38,054 nucleotides of DNA from Methylibium sp. (GCF_013817345.1 NZ_JACDCW010000032.1:1-38054), one strand, 5' to 3'; shown: positions 27,501 to 36,711, numbered from the stretch's first letter. The notes: a model not told the origin generated them from the letters alone. A program made the numbers and translations.

Positions 27501-27678
27501 GAGGGGCTCCAGACTGGGCTAGGGGTATCTACCGACGTAGTGCAAGCAACGTGCCTAACGCAAGGACCCAGCGTGGGCCGCTTCGCCAGCGCGCTCAAAG
27601 GGTGAGAGCAGCGGGTGATAGCAGCGCCGGGAACAGCCTTTGCCAGTCGGCAGGATTGCAATGCGACAGGAGGGCGCC

Positions 27679-28029
27679 ATGAGCAAACCGGCAACCGACA
27701 GGACCGCGCACAGGAGCCCACGGCAGGACGAGTCTCTGGTGCAAGGTGGGCCCGGCGATCAGGCGGGACTCTCCGCCGACTCGCGTGACACCGGCCAGGC
27801 CGGCAGCCAGCAAGGCCGGCCGCAACAGCAGGAACCGGCGACGGGACAGCGCACCGCGGACGGCGGCTCGCCGCCGCCGAACGGGCAGTCGGCCAATCAT
27901 GACGAACGCGCCATCACCGATATGGAGCGCAAGGCTGGAACGCCGGATGATCGCGCCACCACCGACTGGGCTCACGGCGAAGGCGAGCCGAAGACCACGC
28001 CGCCTTCGACAGACAAGCCCCGGCGCTAG
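27679..28029 (+). CDS. Hydrophilic disordered hypothetical protein
   Basis: A 116-residue protein with an excellent ribosome-binding site (AGGAGGG, seven bases before the ATG), which is the main support for its being real. The sequence is rich in Gly, Gln, Asp, Arg, Pro and Thr, with no hydrophobic core, signal peptide or known domain, so it is probably intrinsically disordered and cytosolic. I do not recognise a family. It precedes another low-complexity gene by 115 bases, a gap that holds a small inverted repeat AGGAC-TACT-GTCCT at 28115-28128. Confidence 0.6.
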   Translation: MSKPATDRTAHRSPRQDESLVQGGPGDQAGLSADSRDTGQAGSQQGRPQQQEPATGQRTADGGSPPPNGQSANHDERAITDMERKAGTPDDRATTDWAHGEGEPKTTPPSTDKPRR

Positions 28030-28144
28030 CCAGCACCACGGCTCTCGCGCCGAACGCCTGATGCAGGCTGATGCGGCCAAAGGCTCCCGCAAGGAACGCG
28101 ACTTGCCGCACCCCAGGACTACTGTCCTTGTCGAAAGGCATCTC

Positions 28145-28645
28145 ATGAAGCTTTCCACCACACTCGCGGCTGCGGTACTCGCCGTCACCGGCACCGCATT
28201 CGCCCAGACTTCCACCGGCTCCCGCACGATGCCCACGCCGTCGCCCACGGCCCCGGCGGCCGGTGCGATCGTCGACCTGCCGCCGCCTGCGGCAGCCACC
28301 GGCACGTCGCCGGCTGCGCCATCGCCCGGCATGACCGTGCAGCCTGGCTCGACGGGCTCGACAACTCCCGGCACTGCGAGCCCGGGCACACTTCCCGGCA
28401 CGGTTCCCGACACCGCGCCGCCCGGTACGGTTCCTGGCACCCTGCCGCCTCAGACGACCGTGCCCGGCACGGTTCCTGGAACGGTGTCGCCGGCTCAGCC
28501 TGGAACGATGCCGGGTGCCCCGATGAGCACGGTGCCGCCCCCGACGCTGCCGCCGTCCACCACGACGCCGGATCCGGTGCCGCCGATGACGACGCCTCCA
28601 GGCACGACCGTGCCACCGATCACCCCGGCGCCCGCAACGAGATAA
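28145..28645 (+). CDS. Secreted Pro/Thr-rich low-complexity protein
   Basis: A 166-residue protein with a clean signal peptide (MKLSTTLAAAVLAVTGTAFA, cleavage before QTS) and a mature part made almost only of Pro, Thr, Gly, Ala, Ser and Val. Degenerate PGT repeats (PGTVPGTLP, PGTVPGTVSP) dominate the middle. It has no cysteines or recognisable domain. It is probably an exported, extended, cell-envelope or secreted polypeptide; the function is unknown. AAGG lies about eight bases upstream of the ATG. It runs toward the flagellar operon and ends at an A-rich tract that forms part of the convergent terminator. Confidence 0.7.
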   Translation: MKLSTTLAAAVLAVTGTAFAQTSTGSRTMPTPSPTAPAAGAIVDLPPPAAATGTSPAAPSPGMTVQPGSTGSTTPGTASPGTLPGTVPDTAPPGTVPGTLPPQTTVPGTVPGTVSPAQPGTMPGAPMSTVPPPTLPPSTTTPDPVPPMTTPPGTTVPPITPAPATR

Positions 28646-28682
28646 AAAAACGAACGCCTCGGGGCCGCCGGGCAGCGGCCCC
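28644..28682 (-). terminator. Rho-independent terminator of the fli operon
   Basis: On the minus strand, a perfect 8-bp stem GGGGCCGC / GCGGCCCC (loop of six) is followed, after about ten bases, by a run of seven T. It lies 23 bases past the fliR stop. The T-run polarity fits termination of the flagellar transcript; the stem could also slow transcripts from the plus strand. Confidence 0.75.
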
Positions 28683-28705
28683 TGCCTTCACTGCAGCAGG
28701 CCGCT

Positions 28706-29467
28706 CTAACCGAATTGCGCGAGCAAACGCTCCAGCGCCATCGTGAAAGGCACCTCCATCAACGGCAGCGTCACGGTGATGCCGATGAGTCCGACCGCCA
28801 GCGTGATCGGAAAGCCGATCGCGAAGATGTTCATCTGAGTGGCCACGCGCGACACCACGCCGAGCACCAGGTTGGCAAACAGCAGCATGGTCACGATGGG
28901 CAGCGCGATCCACACGCCCAGGCGAAACACCTCGGCGCCCCACACCTGCGGCTGCACCATGCGCAAGAAGGCCAGCGGCGCCTCGCCCACCGGAAAGGCG
29001 TGAAAGCTCTGGATCACTGCCGCGGTGAGCAGCAGGTGGCCGTTCATAACCACGAACAGCAGCGCCGCGGTGGTGCCGAAGAAGCGGCTCACCGCGGTCG
29101 ACTGGCTGGCGGCGATGGGGTCGAAGAAGGACGCGAAGTTCAGGCCCATCTGCAGGCCGATGAGTTCGCCCGCGTACTCGATTCCGGCGAAAACGATGCG
29201 TGCGGCGAAGCCGAGCGAAAGGCCGATCAGCAGTTGCTGCACGACCGCCTCGAGCGCAAGGGCGCTGTCCAGCGCGATCACCGGCGCCGGCGGCAGCGAA
29301 GCCTGCGCGGCGACGGTGATGAAGAAGGCCAGCGCCACCTTCACCCGCACCGGCACGCCGCGCATCGACAGCAGCGGCGCGCTGGTGAAGAGCGCCAGCA
29401 CACGCAGGAACGGCCAGATGAGCGGGCTGAGCCAGGCGGTGAGTTGGGCTTCGGTGACGGTCAGCAT
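28706..29467 (-). CDS. fliR: Flagellar export gate protein FliR
   Basis: A 253-residue inner-membrane protein with about six hydrophobic helices and FliR-type sequences: LRVLALFTSAPLLSMRGVP near the N terminus, FAGIEYAGELIGLQMGLNFA in the middle and LVLGVVSRVATQMNIFAIGF toward the end. It joins FliP and FliQ to form the export gate of the flagellar type III apparatus. It is the last gene of the operon, 73 bases after fliQ; that gap contains a palindromic repeat. A strong terminator follows. Homologous type III secretion SctT is unlikely given the flagellar neighbours. Confidence 0.95.
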   Translation of the reverse strand: MLTVTEAQLTAWLSPLIWPFLRVLALFTSAPLLSMRGVPVRVKVALAFFITVAAQASLPPAPVIALDSALALEAVVQQLLIGLSLGFAARIVFAGIEYAGELIGLQMGLNFASFFDPIAASQSTAVSRFFGTTAALLFVVMNGHLLLTAAVIQSFHAFPVGEAPLAFLRMVQPQVWGAEVFRLGVWIALPIVTMLLFANLVLGVVSRVATQMNIFAIGFPITLAVGLIGITVTLPLMEVPFTMALERLLAQFG

Positions 29468-29501
29468 GGTGTGGCTGGGCTTTCGCGGGGGGACCGGCTG
29501 G

Positions 29502-29534
29502 CCCTCACCCCAACCCTCTCCCAGAGGGAGAGGG
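29502..29534. repeat. Palindromic repeat between fliQ and fliR
   Basis: A perfect 9-bp stem CCCTCTCCC / GGGAGAGGG, loop AGA, preceded by CCCTCACCCCAA. It is the same family as the copies at 4551 and 20598. In the fliQ-fliR gap it can form an mRNA hairpin that may lower fliR expression. Confidence 0.85.
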
Positions 29535-29540
29535 AGTCGT

Positions 29541-29810
29541 TCACCCGATCACGGTCGGTATCGACTGCAGCGTGCGCTGCAGGTAATCGACGATCGTGGT
29601 GAGCATCCACGGCCCGGCGATCGAAAGCACCGCCACGGCCGCGATCAGCTTCGGCACGAAGGACAGGGTCTGCTCGTTGATCTGCGTGGCGGCCTGGAAC
29701 ACGCTGATCACGAGGCCCACCACCAGCACCGTGATGAGCATGGGCGCCGAGATGAGCAGCAGGAGGTACAGGCCCTGCTGGCCGATGGTGAAGACTTGTT
29801 GCGGATCCAT
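29541..29810 (-). CDS. fliQ: Flagellar export gate protein FliQ
   Basis: An 89-residue protein with two transmembrane helices, the usual size of FliQ. It begins MDPQQVFTIGQQGLYLLLL and has the family stretch VISVFQAATQINEQTLSFVP between the helices. FliQ packs around FliP and FliR in the export gate. The start lies nine bases past the fliP stop. The call is firm. Confidence 0.95.
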   Translation of the reverse strand: MDPQQVFTIGQQGLYLLLLISAPMLITVLVVGLVISVFQAATQINEQTLSFVPKLIAAVAVLSIAGPWMLTTIVDYLQRTLQSIPTVIG

Positions 29811-29819
29811 GGTGGCCGA

Positions 29820-30617
29820 TCAGGTGGCGAACGATGCAGCGAGCGAGCCGAGCAGCAGGTTCCAGCCGTCGGCCAGCACGAACAGCATCAGCTTGAAGGG
29901 CAGCGCCACCAGCACCGGGCTGAGCATCATCATGCCCAGGCTCATCAGCACGCTGGCGACGATCATGTCGATGATCAAAAAGGGAATGAAGATCAGGAAG
30001 CCGATCTGGAAGGCGCTCTTCAACTCGCTGGTCACGAAGGCCGGCACGAGCACGCGAAACGGCGCGTCCTCGGACTTCACCGAAGCGTCCAGCTTGGCCA
30101 GGCGGGCGAAGAGCATCAGGTCGCTCTGGCGCGTCTGCTTGAGCATGAATTCGCGCATGGGCACCTCGCCACGAGCGAGCGCCTCGTCGAAGGCGATCTG
30201 GTTGGCGGTGAAGGGCGCGTAGGCCTGGTCGTAGACGCGGTCGATGGTCGGGCCCATCACGAACAAGGTGAGGAACAGCGACAAGCCCACGATCACCTGG
30301 TTGGGCGGCGCCGACTGCGTGCCGAGTGCCTGGCGCAGCAGGCTGAGCACGATGACGATGCGGGTGAAGCCCGTCATCATGAGCAGCACCGCCGGCAGAA
30401 AGCTGAGCGCTGTGAAGAACAGCAGAGTCTGGATCGGCACCGAGTAGCTGGTGCCGCCCGCGCCCTGCCCGATCAGCAGCGGCAGCGCGGCACCGGGCGC
30501 TGCGGGTGCGCCGGCGGCCTGCGCTAAAGCCGCTGCAGGAACGGCCGACAACACCGATACGCACGCGATCAGCGCCGCGCGGCGGTGGCGCGCAAGAAAG
30601 TAGCCCATCAATTTCAT
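29820..30617 (-). CDS. fliP: Flagellar export gate protein FliP
   Basis: A 265-residue protein with a cleavable signal peptide (after [10 protein letters not shown] a hydrophobic stretch cut near AALAQA), as is usual for FliP, then four transmembrane helices. FliP signatures include [56 protein letters not shown] and SLGMMMLSP. It forms the core of the export channel with FliQ and FliR. The ATG at 30617 overlaps the fliO stop (ATGA); an ATG three codons later is an alternative start. Confidence 0.95.
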   Translation of the reverse strand: MKLMGYFLARHRRAALIACVSVLSAVPAAALAQAAGAPAAPGAALPLLIGQGAGGTSYSVPIQTLLFFTALSFLPAVLLMMTGFTRIVIVLSLLRQALGTQSAPPNQVIVGLSLFLTLFVMGPTIDRVYDQAYAPFTANQIAFDEALARGEVPMREFMLKQTRQSDLMLFARLAKLDASVKSEDAPFRVLVPAFVTSELKSAFQIGFLIFIPFLIIDMIVASVLMSLGMMMLSPVLVALPFKLMLFVLADGWNLLLGSLAASFAT

Positions 30618-30982
30618 TGCAATGGCGCTTGCTTGGCTGATGCGCCGCGCACCTTGCTCAGCAGCGCCGCGAACGGCATTTCTGGCGCCGGCGCGCCCGG
30701 CACTTCGGCCTGCGGCGTGAGCGTGTGCAGCACATTGATGGCCTGCGGCGTGACGCCCAGCACCAGCCAGCGGCGCTCCTCGCCCTGCCCCACCTCGACG
30801 GTGAGCACGCGCTGGTGCGGGCCCAGCGGCAAGGCGCCCACCGTGCGCATCACGGCATCCGTGCGGCTCATCGCGCCCATCGCCGCTCCGTAGGGGGTGC
30901 GCTTGAGCAGCCACAGCACGAGCGGAATGGCGGCCAGGATGAGGACGAACCACAGCAGGCCCAGCCCGAGAGAACCGTTCAT
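30614..30982 (-). CDS. fliO: Flagellar biosynthesis protein FliO
   Basis: A 122-residue protein with one N-terminal transmembrane helix (about 5-25) followed by a small cytosolic domain containing [18 protein letters not shown] and [17 protein letters not shown], the typical FliO core. FliO helps assemble the FliP ring and is often missed because it is poorly conserved. Its position between fliN and fliP, with a start 16 bases past the fliN stop and an ATGA overlap with fliP, supports the call. Confidence 0.9.
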   Translation of the reverse strand: MNGSLGLGLLWFVLILAAIPLVLWLLKRTPYGAAMGAMSRTDAVMRTVGALPLGPHQRVLTVEVGQGEERRWLVLGVTPQAINVLHTLTPQAEVPGAPAPEMPFAALLSKVRGASAKQAPLQ

Positions 30983-30998
30983 GTCGGAAGGCGCCTTC

Positions 30999-31436
30999 TC
31001 ACATGCCGCGGCTGAGCCGGCGCATGCGCTCGCTCGGCGTGACGATGTCGGTCAGGCGAATGCCGAACTTGTCGTTGACGACCACCACCTCGCCCTGCGC
31101 GATCAGGTAGCCGTTGACCAGCACGTCCATCGGCTCGCCGGCCATCGCGTCGAGCTCGACCACCGAGCCCTGCGCGAGCTGCAGGATGTGCTTGATGGGG
31201 ATCCTCGTGCGGCCCAGCTCCACGGTGAGCTGCACCGGGATGTCGAGGATCATGTTGATGTCGTTGCCCGCGCCGCCGTTACCTGTGGGCGTGAAGTTCG
31301 TGAACGGCGCCGGCGACACCTGCTCGGCCGGCGCCATGACCTCGTGGGCCGTTTCCTGCTGCTCGAGCGCGGCGGCCCATTCGGCGGCCAAGTCGTCCTG
31401 GGCGGTGTTGTCTGCGGTCGGTTTGGCGTCAGCCAT
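30999..31436 (-). CDS. fliN: Flagellar motor switch protein FliN
   Basis: A 145-residue protein with a disordered acidic N-terminal half and a C-terminal SpoA/FliN domain (about residues 62-140) containing ILDIPVQLTVELGRTRIPI, LAQGSVVELDAMAGEPMDV and LIAQGEVVVVNDKFGIRLTD. It forms the lower part of the C-ring with FliM and binds CheY-P. The start overlaps the fliM stop by eight bases. Confidence 0.96.
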   Translation of the reverse strand: MADAKPTADNTAQDDLAAEWAAALEQQETAHEVMAPAEQVSPAPFTNFTPTGNGGAGNDINMILDIPVQLTVELGRTRIPIKHILQLAQGSVVELDAMAGEPMDVLVNGYLIAQGEVVVVNDKFGIRLTDIVTPSERMRRLSRGM

Positions 31437-32430
31437 TGTGGTCTCCCAACCAGTGGGGGTTGTGGTTCGTCAGCAGGTGGTCGATCTTGATCGCGTACTT
31501 GCCGTTGCTCGTGCCGTAGTGGCAGTCGAACACCGGCACGCCGTCGACCTTGGCCTTGACGATCGGCTCGAGGTCGAGCTCGATGAAGTCGCCCGGTTTG
31601 AGCGAGAGCAGTTGCTCCACCGTCGCGGGCGCGGTGGCCAGCTCCGTGACGAGCTCCACCTCGGCGGCCTGGATCTGCTGCGTGAGCAGCTTGACCCAGC
31701 GGCGGTCGGGCTCGTTGGAGTCGCCCACCGTCGCCGAATACAGCGTGTCGCGGATCGGCTCGAGCGTGGCGTAGGGAATGCAGAAGTGAATGGTGCCGCT
31801 GGTCTCGCCGATTTCCAGCGTGAACGAGCAGGTCACGACGATCTCGCTGGGCGCGGCCACGGTCGCGAACTGCGGCTGCATCTCCGAGCGCTGGTATTCC
31901 AGATCGATCGGGTACACACCGGCCCACGCCTTTTTGTATTCAGCCGCGATCACATCGACCAGGCGCGTGATCACGCGCTGCTCGGTCGGCGAGAAATCGC
32001 GCCCCTCGATGCGCGTGTGGAACTTGCCTGCGCCGCCGAAGAGGGCGTCGATCACCGCGAACACCAAGGTCGGGTCGCACACGATCAACCCGGAGCCGCG
32101 CAGCGGGCGCACCGACATGATGTTGAAGTTGGTCGGCACCACGATCTCGCGCAGGAAGGCGCTGTACTTCTGCACCTTGATGCCGCCGACGGCCACCTCC
32201 GGCGTGCGCCGGATCATGTTGAACAGCCCCACGCGGATGTTGCGCGAGAAGCGCTCGTTGATGACCTCCATGGTGGGCATGCGCCCACGCACGATGCGCT
32301 CCTGGCTGGCCAGGTTGTAGTCGCGGATCGCGCCGGTCTCGACCGCCTCGGTCTCGAGCTTCTGGCTCTCGCCGGTGATGCCCTGCAGCAGCGCGTCGAC
32401 TTCGTCTTGCGAAAGGATCTGCTGATTCAT
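31429..32430 (-). CDS. fliM: Flagellar motor switch protein FliM
   Basis: A 333-residue protein. The N terminus ILSQDEVDALLQGI is the CheY-P binding segment, followed by the middle CheC-like domain (about 45-230, with NIRVGLFNMIRRTPEVAV) and a C-terminal SpoA domain. It links CheY signalling to the C-ring. The ATG at 32430 is chosen because it puts the CheY-binding peptide at the very N terminus; the frame continues upstream into a stretch without FliM features. It overlaps fliN by eight bases and follows fliL by 34. Confidence 0.96.
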   Translation of the reverse strand: MNQQILSQDEVDALLQGITGESQKLETEAVETGAIRDYNLASQERIVRGRMPTMEVINERFSRNIRVGLFNMIRRTPEVAVGGIKVQKYSAFLREIVVPTNFNIMSVRPLRGSGLIVCDPTLVFAVIDALFGGAGKFHTRIEGRDFSPTEQRVITRLVDVIAAEYKKAWAGVYPIDLEYQRSEMQPQFATVAAPSEIVVTCSFTLEIGETSGTIHFCIPYATLEPIRDTLYSATVGDSNEPDRRWVKLLTQQIQAAEVELVTELATAPATVEQLLSLKPGDFIELDLEPIVKAKVDGVPVFDCHYGTSNGKYAIKIDHLLTNHNPHWLGDHNG

Positions 32431-32464
32431 CGCACGAGCCGGGTGGAGACGGTGAACGGTTTCA

Positions 32465-33064
32465 TCACTGGATGATGAAACTGGAAAAGTGAACCTTCTC
32501 GACCGGGTTGTGCACCGCCGGCACACGCGGCCGGCCGGCCACCGGGGACGCGGGCGCCACTTCGATGCCCAACGGGCGCACCGACTCGCGCATGATCTCG
32601 GCGGCCAGTTGCTCCTTGCCGGCGCGCTCGAGCAGTTCGGCCGAGCTCTTGTGGGCCAGGATCATCAGCACGCCGTTGCGGATCGCCGGCATGTAGGCCT
32701 TGAGTTGCTCGGCGACCTCGGCGTTGTCGATCTGCAGGGTGATGCCGATCTGCGCATAGCGTTCCTGCTCGCGGTCGGCGAGGTTCACCACGAAAGGATC
32801 GAGCGGCAAGAAGGTGGGCGGCTTGCCGGGGTTGCGTCGGCCCTGGTCCTGGAGCGCCCGCGCCTCGTCGGCCGCAAGCGTGCCGTTCTCGCCGGCAAGC
32901 GCGGCCGCAAAGGCGGCCTTCTTCTTGAGCACGACCACCGTCGCCGCCGCGGCGCCAGCCAGCAGCACGCCGACGATCGCCAGGATCACCAGCAGCTTCT
33001 TGGGCAGCTTGCGCCGTGGCTTTTTCGCGGGAACGGGGACGGCTTCGGCCGCGGCTGCAGACAT
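32465..33064 (-). CDS. fliL: Flagellar basal body protein FliL
   Basis: A 199-residue single-pass membrane protein: a basic cytosolic stub (KKPRRKLPKK), one transmembrane helix (about 25-47) and a periplasmic domain with FLPLDPFVVNLADREQERYA and ITLQIDNAEVAEQLKAYMP, as in FliL. It supports stator function around the motor. AAGGAG lies six bases before the ATG at 33064; a GTG six codons upstream is less likely. It is preceded by a 155-base gap, the largest in the operon, so a promoter in front of fliL is plausible. Confidence 0.93.
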   Translation of the reverse strand: MSAAAAEAVPVPAKKPRRKLPKKLLVILAIVGVLLAGAAAATVVVLKKKAAFAAALAGENGTLAADEARALQDQGRRNPGKPPTFLPLDPFVVNLADREQERYAQIGITLQIDNAEVAEQLKAYMPAIRNGVLMILAHKSSAELLERAGKEQLAAEIMRESVRPLGIEVAPASPVAGRPRVPAVHNPVEKVHFSSFIIQ

Positions 33065-33219
33065 CGGGAACTCCTTGGTCACTCTGGCGTGCGCGGCGGC
33101 GATGGAGCTGCCGCACGCAGGGAATGAGAGTGATTATTCGAGCGGGCTACTGCGCTGATGCGGGGATAAGGCGGCTCAATCCGCTGCTGATGCGGATATG
33201 GAGGGCGCGGGCCGGCCTT
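33065..33219. other. Gap between fliK and fliL with a direct repeat
   Basis: A 155-base non-coding gap. Just past fliK is an AAGGCCGGCC element that could help end transcription. On the minus strand TATCCGCATCAGC (33186-33198) and TATCCCCGCATCAGC (33154-33168) form a direct repeat 32 bases apart. No clear sigma-28 or sigma-54 promoter is seen, but the gap is the best place for a fliL promoter. Confidence 0.4.
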
Positions 33220-34593
33220 TCAGGCATATAGATCGAGCAGACCGCGCCCGCCCGGCAGCGCTGCGCTGGCAGGAGCAAGAACCTCGCCGGCATCCGCATC
33301 CCCGCCGGCGCCACGCGCCGTGCCGCCCTCACCCGACGACGACTCTCCCGCTCCCGAGCGCTGCTCGGAGACGCCGCCACCGGTCAGCGTGAGGCCGGCG
33401 CCGTGCAAGGCGGCAGCCAACGCCGGCAGACTCGACGTGAGCGCCTCGCGGGTGCCGGCGTGGGCCGCGCTGAAGTCGATTTGCGCCTGCGCACCGTCGA
33501 GCGCAATCTGCACTGTGATCGGGCCCATCTCGGCCGGGTTGAGTTGGAGTTGGGCCTGCTGCACGCCGCCCTGCGCGAGCAGGGTGAGCCGCGCGGCCAG
33601 AGCGGCCCCGAAGTCGGGCGAATTCACAGGCGTGGCCAGCGCGAGCATCGGCGCGGCGCTTGCGGCCGAGGCCGAGGCCGGCGTAGCGGCACTGCCAGCG
33701 GCGGCCTGGGCCGGGTTCAGGCTCGCGGCGGCTGGAAGAGGCGACGCTTCCGCTGCAAGCGCTGCACCTTGTCCCGGTCCGACGCTTGCGGCGGCGAAAG
33801 CCGGTGAGGCGGTGGCGGCCTTCGCGAGTTCGGCGCTAGCTGCCGTGCCGGTCGGGGGAAGGGGCTGAGCGCCGGCCCCGGCAGCATCGTCGCCGCCGAG
33901 CGCGGCCGCGGCCGTGCCGGGCAGTTCACCGAGGCCGCGCCCGCCTGGCGCTTGCAGCGCCGCACCGCTGCCGCCGGCCGTGTCGCCGAGTGCCCGATCG
34001 GCCGCCGCGAGATTGCGGCCGAAGCGCGTCAGCCATTCGAGCACCGGCGGCGTGCCGCTCGGCGACGCAGCGGCCTCGGCGGCCGGATCGGCATTCGTTT
34101 CGGCGCCGGAAGAAGCTTCGGTCGCGGCCGATTCGGCTCGTGCATCGCCGTCGCTTGCCTCAGTGGTCGAGGCGGTGGCTTCACCCGCCGTGTCCTTGCG
34201 CGAGGCGACACGCGCGCTCTCGGCTCGGCCGCCGGCCGCGCGTTCGGCTTCACTGCCGGCAGCGGGCTTCGGCTCGCGCGGGGGCGCTTCGTCGGCACGC
34301 GCAGCGCGGGCACGTTCGGACTGTGAACGTTCGGCCTGCGCCCGCTCGGTAGACGTTCGCGAGGAAGGCGCTTGCGGCGCGGCCGCGGGTGCGGGCCGGC
34401 TGGCCGGCTCACGCCGGGCCTCGGGCACGTCGAAGGCACTGCCGTGGTACGCGCCGCCGCCGTTGCGCTCGACCTGCGCACCGAGCACGCCGGCGAAGGC
34501 GCCGGGCGAGCCGGTGCTGCCGCCGGCACGCGGATTCGTCGAGGCCTCGGCGCCGAGGCCGAGAGCGGATTGCGCGTTGAAGTGCAGGTTCAC
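33220..34593 (-). CDS. fliK: Flagellar hook-length control protein FliK
   Basis: A 457-residue Ala/Ser/Gly-rich protein, mostly disordered, with the conserved Flg_hook domain at about residues 330-420: AAQLQLNPAEMGPITVQIAL-like sequence (here QQAQLQLNPAEMGPITVQI) and then SSLPALAAALHGAGLTL. It measures hook length and switches export specificity. The likely start is a GTG at 34593 giving MNLHFNAQSAL, with AGGAA about ten bases upstream; the open frame extends to 34812 but shows no better start. About 140 non-coding bases separate it from fliJ. Confidence 0.88.
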   Translation of the reverse strand: MNLHFNAQSALGLGAEASTNPRAGGSTGSPGAFAGVLGAQVERNGGGAYHGSAFDVPEARREPASRPAPAAAPQAPSSRTSTERAQAERSQSERARAARADEAPPREPKPAAGSEAERAAGGRAESARVASRKDTAGEATASTTEASDGDARAESAATEASSGAETNADPAAEAAASPSGTPPVLEWLTRFGRNLAAADRALGDTAGGSGAALQAPGGRGLGELPGTAAAALGGDDAAGAGAQPLPPTGTAASAELAKAATASPAFAAASVGPGQGAALAAEASPLPAAASLNPAQAAAGSAATPASASAASAAPMLALATPVNSPDFGAALAARLTLLAQGGVQQAQLQLNPAEMGPITVQIALDGAQAQIDFSAAHAGTREALTSSLPALAAALHGAGLTLTGGGVSEQRSGAGESSSGEGGTARGAGGDADAGEVLAPASAALPGGRGLLDLYA

Positions 34594-34732
34594 GGTAAGC
34601 GGTTCCTGTTCAGTGCGTTCGCGATGAGGAAGCGACGCGTTGTGTTGTATCGATGAGGTTCGGGCGTGGCGCTCGAGCCCCGGCGACGATTGCCGCGCTG
34701 GGCTGGCGTCGTGCTGCGGTGTCGTTCCGCCC

Positions 34733-35215
34733 TCAGGCCGCGCCGAAACCCAGCGCATCCGGCCCGCCCCCTGCCGCGAGGCGCTGCCAGGCAACGCGCG
34801 CGGCAAATTCATCGGTGGCTTTCTGCTCGCGGCGGTCGCTGCGCAAGGTGACCTCGGCGGTGCGCCGCTCGATCAGCTTTTGCACCGAGGCCGCGCGCAG
34901 TTCGGCGGCGAGCAGCGTGGCCTTGGCGTCGTCGGCACGCGCGGCGGCCTGGGTCACCACGTGGCCTTGCTGGGTCACCGCATCGTCGAGTCGCGACATG
35001 AAGCCCTGGTAGCACTGCAGCAGCTCGATGGCGCCGCTTTGCTGGAACTGCTTGCCGAAACGATCGGCGTACTCGAGCCGGTAGGCGGCCAGTTGCCCGG
35101 CCTGCACTTGCGCGGCCTGCACGGAGGCGAGCGCGTGCCGGTGCGCGGCGAGCGCCTTGTCGCGGGCGGCGCCCGCCTGTTCGAGCAAGGTCTGCAGGGC
35201 AAGGATGTCGGACAT
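34733..35215 (-). CDS. fliJ: Flagellar export chaperone FliJ
   Basis: A 160-residue, almost wholly helical, coiled-coil protein with the FliJ-type features of an N-terminal LQTLLEQAGAARDKAL heptad region and a long C-terminal coiled coil (LIERRTAEVTLRSDRREQKA). It binds the FliI ATPase ring and FlhA during export. Its place directly after fliI is the main support, because sequence conservation is low in this family. GGAACCCCC precedes the ATG at 35215. The reading frame continues upstream through the fliI region but that part is antigenic to no family and overlaps fliI. Confidence 0.87.
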   Translation of the reverse strand: MSDILALQTLLEQAGAARDKALAAHRHALASVQAAQVQAGQLAAYRLEYADRFGKQFQQSGAIELLQCYQGFMSRLDDAVTQQGHVVTQAAARADDAKATLLAAELRAASVQKLIERRTAEVTLRSDRREQKATDEFAARVAWQRLAAGGGPDALGFGAA

Positions 35216-35259
35216 GGGGGTTCCTGAAACGGGTTCTGACTGAAACGGAAAGACGGGAC

Positions 35260-36711
35260 TCAGATGCCGGTGAGCTTGCGAAGCTGCCGCACGCCGGCGT
35301 CGAGCAAGGCGGGTTCGTGCATGTCTTGCTGCAGCAATGCGCGCATGGCGTCGATATGGCGCACCGCGAGGTCGAGTTCGGCGTCGTGACCGGGCGCGTA
35401 GGCCCCCAGCGCGATGAGGTCGCGCGCCTTCTGGTGGCGCGACCACCACTGGCGCAGCCGCCGCGCGGCCTGCAGGTGTTCTGGCGTGGCCACGTTGTGC
35501 ATCACGCGCGAAGCCGAGCGCTCGATGTCGATGGCGGGGTAGTGGCCCGACTCGGCGAGTTCCCGCGAGAGCACGATGTGGCCGTCGAGGATGGCGCGCG
35601 CCGCGTCGGCGATCGGGTCCTGCTGGTCGTCGCCCTCGCTGAGCACGGTGTAGAACGCGGTGATCGAGCCGCAGCCGGCCAGGCCGTTGCCGCTGCGCTC
35701 CACGAGCTGCGGCAGCTTGGCGAAGCAGCTCGGCGGATAGCCCTTGGTGGCCGGCGGCTCGCCGATCGCCAGCGCGATCTCACGTTGCGCCATGGCGTAG
35801 CGCGTGAGCGAATCCATCAGCAGCAGCACGTGCTGGCCGCGATCACGAAAGTGTTCGGCGATGGCGGTGGCGTAGTTCGCGCCCTGCATGCGCGTGAGCG
35901 GCGGCGCATCGGCCGGCGCAGCCACCACCACGGCGCGAGCCAGGCCCTCGGCGCCGAGGATGTCTTCGATGAACTCCTTGACCTCGCGGCCGCGCTCCCC
36001 GATGAGGCCGACCACGATCACGTCGGCCGCCGTGTACTTGGCCATCATGCCGAGCAGCACCGACTTGCCCACGCCCGAGCCGGCGAACAGGCCGATGCGC
36101 TGGCCGCGGCCGACGGTGAGCAGGGTGTTGATGGCGCGCACGCCGGTGTCGAGCGGCAGGCGCACCGGGTCGCGCTCCATCGCGTTGATGGGGCGGCGCA
36201 CCAGCGGCTCGTTGCGCACGGCGCCGGGCCTGCTGTCGAGCGGGCCCAGGCGGTCGAGCGGCGTGCCGTGCGAATCGACCACGCGGCCGATGAGGCCGTC
36301 ACCGATCGGCAGGTGGCGGGTGCGGTCTTCGCTGCGCCGCCAGGGGTGGCTGGGTTCGCCGAGCACGGGCGGCGCGGTGGTGGTGGGACGCGGCACCACG
36401 CGCGCGCCGCTGGCCAGGCCATGCAGCTCGCCGGTGGGCATGAGGTAGGCGCGATCGCCGGCGAAGCCGACCACTTCGGCCAGCACGGGGGGCTGGCCGT
36501 CCATGCGCACTTCGCACACCGAGCCGACCGGCACGCGGATGCCGGCCGCTTCGAGCACCAGGCCGGCGACGCGCACCAGGGTGCCTTGCGCTTCGAGGGG
36601 CAGCGGGCCGGTGGCGTGGGATTTGAGGTCGTCGAGGTAGCGTTGCCAGGTGGGTGGCAGGGCGATCGGCGGTGTGGGCGCCGGCACGGCCGGGGCAGTG
36701 GCCGTGCTCAT
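35260..36711 (-). CDS. fliI: Flagellum-specific ATPase FliI
   Basis: A 483-residue F1-ATPase-like hexameric ATPase. Walker A is [11 protein letters not shown], Walker [19 protein letters not shown], and [20 protein letters not shown] is a FliI/SctN signature. It powers or gates export of flagellar proteins at the base of the basal body. It has an N-terminal Pro-rich extension of about 20 residues. The ATG overlaps the fliH stop (ATGA), fitting translation coupling of FliH and its FliI partner. Confidence 0.96.
   Translation of the reverse strand: MSTATAPAVPAPTPPIALPPTWQRYLDDLKSHATGPLPLEAQGTLVRVAGLVLEAAGIRVPVGSVCEVRMDGQPPVLAEVVGFAGDRAYLMPTGELHGLASGARVVPRPTTTAPPVLGEPSHPWRRSEDRTRHLPIGDGLIGRVVDSHGTPLDRLGPLDSRPGAVRNEPLVRRPINAMERDPVRLPLDTGVRAINTLLTVGRGQRIGLFAGSGVGKSVLLGMMAKYTAADVIVVGLIGERGREVKEFIEDILGAEGLARAVVVAAPADAPPLTRMQGANYATAIAEHFRDRGQHVLLLMDSLTRYAMAQREIALAIGEPPATKGYPPSCFAKLPQLVERSGNGLAGCGSITAFYTVLSEGDDQQDPIADAARAILDGHIVLSRELAESGHYPAIDIERSASRVMHNVATPEHLQAARRLRQWWSRHQKARDLIALGAYAPGHDAELDLAVRHIDAMRALLQQDMHEPALLDAGVRQLRKLTGI

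Noticed and set aside
34594-34812. Longer FliK N terminus
   Set aside because: The added residues are basic and unlike FliK; the GTG at 34593 has a ribosome-binding site and gives a FliK-like start.
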